NCBI GenBank assembly: GCA_030247885.1
Contig: JAPDRO010000004.1
Coordinates: forward strand, 682,001-746,000
From: Taxawa tesnikishii (nom. ined.)
Lineage: Eukaryota > Ascomycota > Dothideomycetes > Dothideales
DNA length: 64,000 nt
Direction of reading: 5' to 3'
Shown in pieces: positions 62,046 to 64,000 of the stretch. Below the pieces are notes generated by a model. It did no database searches and was not told the DNA's origin. It saw nothing but the letters and a program-made list of their open reading frames with translations. Both the position numbers and the translations under genes were made by a program. Position 1 is the first letter of the stretch, and each line of letters opens with the position of its first letter.

Positions 62046-63110
62046 ATGTCTCACGGCAAGCTTCGCGTCGCCGTACTGAAGGGCAACGGCATTGGTCCGG
62101 AAATCACCGATGCAACCAAGACTGTTCTCGAAAGCACGGGCATCGAGTTCGATTGGATCGACAGTCTCGTGGCCGAGGAAGCAATCGCAGCCCATGGCCA
62201 TCCACTACCTCCAGAAACGGTCCGCCAGCTGTATGAGGCGAAGCTATGTCTCAAGGCACCGCTCATCGTCAACAAACTGGAAGGACGAGTGACCTGCACC
62301 CAACCAGACGGCTCGCAGATGACTTACCCATCCCTAAACAACGCGGTACGACGTGAACTTGGTCTCTTCGTCAACCAACGACCCATCAAAGGCTACGCCG
62401 GTGTCTCTGGACAATACGCAGACCTTGACATCGTCATCATGCGAGAGGTGACCGAAGACATCTACATCGGCTACGAATATCCGATAGGAGACGATGCCGC
62501 CCAAGCGATCAAGTTGATTACCAGATCAGCGGCAACCAAAGTGGCAAAGTACGCTTTCGAGTATGCCGTCAAGCAGGGCCGGAAGAAGGTCACTTGCTTG
62601 CACAAGGCCAATGTGCTCAATTACACCGACGGCCTGTTCCTCCGGTGCTTCATGGAGGTGGCGAAAGAGTACCCACAGATCTCATCCGATGATATGATGA
62701 TAGACGCCGCCTGCTACCACATCATCCGCTCTCCTTCGAAATTCGACGTCATCGTAGCTCCTAATCAATACGGCGACATCTTCTCCGACCTCGCTGCCGG
62801 TCTCGTAGGCTCACTCGGCCTCGCCCCCGGTGCGAATATTGGTGACAAGGCATGCACATTCGAAGCATCCCATGGTGCCGCTCCAGATATTGCAGGCCAG
62901 GGTATCGCTAATCCGTTGGCGTTGATACTATCCGGTGCGGAGCTGTTGAGCACCGCTTCATATGCTAAGGAAGCGGCTGCAGTACGGAGCGCTGTTGATG
63001 AGGTGGTGCGGAGGAGGGAGTGTCTGACACCTGACTTGGGCGGCAAAGCCACTAGCACCGAGCTGACTGCAGCTGTGGCAAAGGCAGTGAAAGACATCCT
63101 TTCACGATAA
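62046..63110 (+). CDS. Isocitrate/isopropylmalate dehydrogenase family protein
   Basis: 354 residues, no intron, no obvious mitochondrial presequence (starts MSHGKLRVAVLKGNGIG). The family oxidatively decarboxylates 2-hydroxy acids with NAD(P)+ and a divalent metal. Family residues are visible: GNGIGPEI (13-20); the substrate loop S96-x-N98 with R102 and R112, closer to isocitrate dehydrogenase than to isopropylmalate dehydrogenase; R133; catalytic Y140 (RE-x-TEDIYIG); K187 (HKAN); metal ligands D220, D244 and D248 (NQYGDIFSDL); and the nucleotide loop EASHGAAPDIAGQGIANP (273-290), of the NAD-using type. YEY replaces the usual IEH after the Tyr motif, so the substrate may not be isocitrate. 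The start fits: the family fold begins at residue 5, and the frame is closed shortly upstream. It looks intact although it starts only 280 bp from RIP-damaged DNA. Confidence 0.9.
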   Translation: MSHGKLRVAVLKGNGIGPEITDATKTVLESTGIEFDWIDSLVAEEAIAAHGHPLPPETVRQLYEAKLCLKAPLIVNKLEGRVTCTQPDGSQMTYPSLNNAVRRELGLFVNQRPIKGYAGVSGQYADLDIVIMREVTEDIYIGYEYPIGDDAAQAIKLITRSAATKVAKYAFEYAVKQGRKKVTCLHKANVLNYTDGLFLRCFMEVAKEYPQISSDDMMIDAACYHIIRSPSKFDVIVAPNQYGDIFSDLAAGLVGSLGLAPGANIGDKACTFEASHGAAPDIAGQGIANPLALILSGAELLSTASYAKEAAAVRSAVDEVVRRRECLTPDLGGKATSTELTAAVAKAVKDILSR

Positions 63111-63359
63111 TATAGATGGCCGTTTCGACAGGCAGCGTTCGAGTCTTAGGATAACAGAACCCGTAATATCGGAAGAGTTTGATGACTCTTAGTTCTCACC
63201 TGTCGCCTTGGTTCCAGGCTCAACTTCCCACCTGAGGATTTCATCTAGCAGTGAACGTCTGATGCGGCGGTGTCCAGCGCACAACCGTATGAAGTAGCGT
63301 AGTTCTCGAAGTACAAAGCTTCCTGTTAAGTGGAATCACGCTGAAACGATTTATACATC
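63111..63359. other. Convergent intergenic region
   Basis: 249 bp between two converging stop codons; presumably holds both 3' ends. No further feature seen. Confidence 0.6.
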
Positions 63360-64000
63360 CTACTTGCGGAACTTTGCTATTGCGTCGCCCATTTTCATTC
63401 CCTCTTTCAGTGCAGCCATAGTCTTTTCGTCAATCTCCTTCCTTTCTTGGCACAGCTCGGCAACTTTGTCAACGAGAGATGGTGGGACCACGACCACACC
63501 GTCGTGGTCTCCGACAAGGATGTCTCCGGGATTGATCCAAAGTTCACCTTTATACTGGAGTGGAATGTCGATCTCAGAAGCGCGAGTGAAAGTGTTGGAG
63601 CCCAGAATGGAGTTGCCACGAGCAAACAGCTACGCTTGGCCATCAGCAATCACCTACGACCATGAGATTCCATGCTTACCGGCAGTCCGAGTTCCTGAAT
63701 CTCCTTGACGTCCCTGAAACGACCATCCATAACAACACCAGCAGCACCAAGCTTCTGTGACCGGGCCGCCATCAGACCGCCAAAGCATGCGGAGTACATA
63801 TCTCTGGGCTGCTGAATGTACATGATTTTGCCTTCCTCATTCGCGTCGGCGAAGTGTTGTGATGGCTTGGGGCTGGTTTGGTCCTTGGCGTCTACCATTT
63901 TAACAGTCTTTGCCTCGCCAATGATTGTCGGCGCTGGGCCAGATGCGCCCTGGCGTGTTGGGGACCACATTGAGATGCCATCTAGATAGCCGCCGTAGGG
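63360..64000 (-). CDS. RraA-like aldolase/decarboxylase, partial at window end
   Basis: Two exons on the minus strand: 63680-64000 (5' end outside the window) and 63360-63629 (stop TAG at 63360-63362). The joined product contains PYGGYLDGISMWSP, GEAKTVKMVDAKD, the active-site region GGLMAARSQKLGAAGVVMDG with GRFRD, ELGLP/LFARGNS across the splice, and GDHDGVVVVP near the C-terminus (FRK end). These are hallmarks of the RraA-like family, which includes 4-hydroxy-4-methyl-2-oxoglutarate aldolases and oxaloacetate decarboxylases using a divalent metal at the Arg/Asp motif. The ATG at 63968-63970 is internal, because homology continues upstream of it. The gene converges on the dehydrogenase gene, and the two could work on related keto acids. 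Confidence 0.85.
63630..63679 (-). other. 50-bp intron in the RraA-like gene
   Basis: On the minus strand it starts GTAAGC and ends GCGTAG, with a TTGCTGATG branch-point-like sequence between. Removing it joins ELGLP to LFARGNS in frame, as in family members; without it the frame ends after ELGLPVSMESHGRR. Confidence 0.8.

Noticed and set aside
62051-62299. Open frames on the opposite strand of the dehydrogenase gene (also 62765-63097)
   Set aside because: They are shadows of the well-supported plus-strand coding sequence, with no recognisable motifs.
63364-63708. Open frames overlapping the RraA-like gene on either strand (63364-63708, 63407-63649, 63447-63665)
   Set aside because: The spliced minus-strand frame carries the family motifs. 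The others are shadows, one of them reading through the intron boundary.
1-64000. tRNA, rRNA or other structured RNA genes
   Set aside because: No cloverleaf-type motifs or rRNA segments were recognised on reading. A covariance-model scan would be decisive, but could not be run.

Overview
The window looks like the end of a chromosome from a filamentous ascomycete (Pezizomycotina). The evidence is TTAGGG/CCCTAA telomere arrays, a telomere-linked RecQ-type helicase, Fot1/Pogo and Plavaka-type DNA transposons, a short fungal intron, and very strong repeat-induced point mutation (RIP). Outside three GC-balanced stretches, CpA and TpG dinucleotides are almost gone, so ATG is nearly missing and genes survive only as frames interrupted by stops at former Gln/Trp/Arg codons.

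Layout: bases 1-20665 and 21377-42039 are one sequence in opposite orientation (paired coordinates sum to about 42040). They flank a run of exactly 500 N (20666-21165) that is followed directly by a 14-unit CCCTAA array (21166-21249). This looks like two chromosome ends scaffolded head to head, or one end assembled twice. The left arm, read towards the telomere, holds: nested Fot1-like fragments (1-889); a GC-balanced island with a broken host membrane-protein gene (about 990-3390); RIP-degraded DNA with unidentified coding traces (3400-8850); a broken SNF2-family helicase (about 8850-12790); a short internal telomere repeat (13043-13057); and a broken telomere-linked RecQ-like helicase (about 13270-20580) split by a full-length Fot1-like element (15101-16951). 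The right arm repeats all of this in reverse.

From 42040 to about 61760 there is single-copy RIP-degraded DNA. It holds a 12-bp minisatellite, a Plavaka-type transposase on the minus strand with an unidentified long degraded ORF upstream of it, a repeat-rich spacer, and a second Plavaka-type transposase on the plus strand.

At about 61765 base composition switches sharply to normal gene DNA. Two intact-looking genes follow: an intronless isocitrate/isopropylmalate-dehydrogenase-family gene (62046-63110) and, convergent with it, an RraA-like aldolase gene with one 50-bp intron that runs off the window end. Both families act on small 2-oxo or hydroxy acids, so a shared catabolic role is possible but unproven. 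The helicases, transposons and island gene are remnants and are not expected to make working protein.
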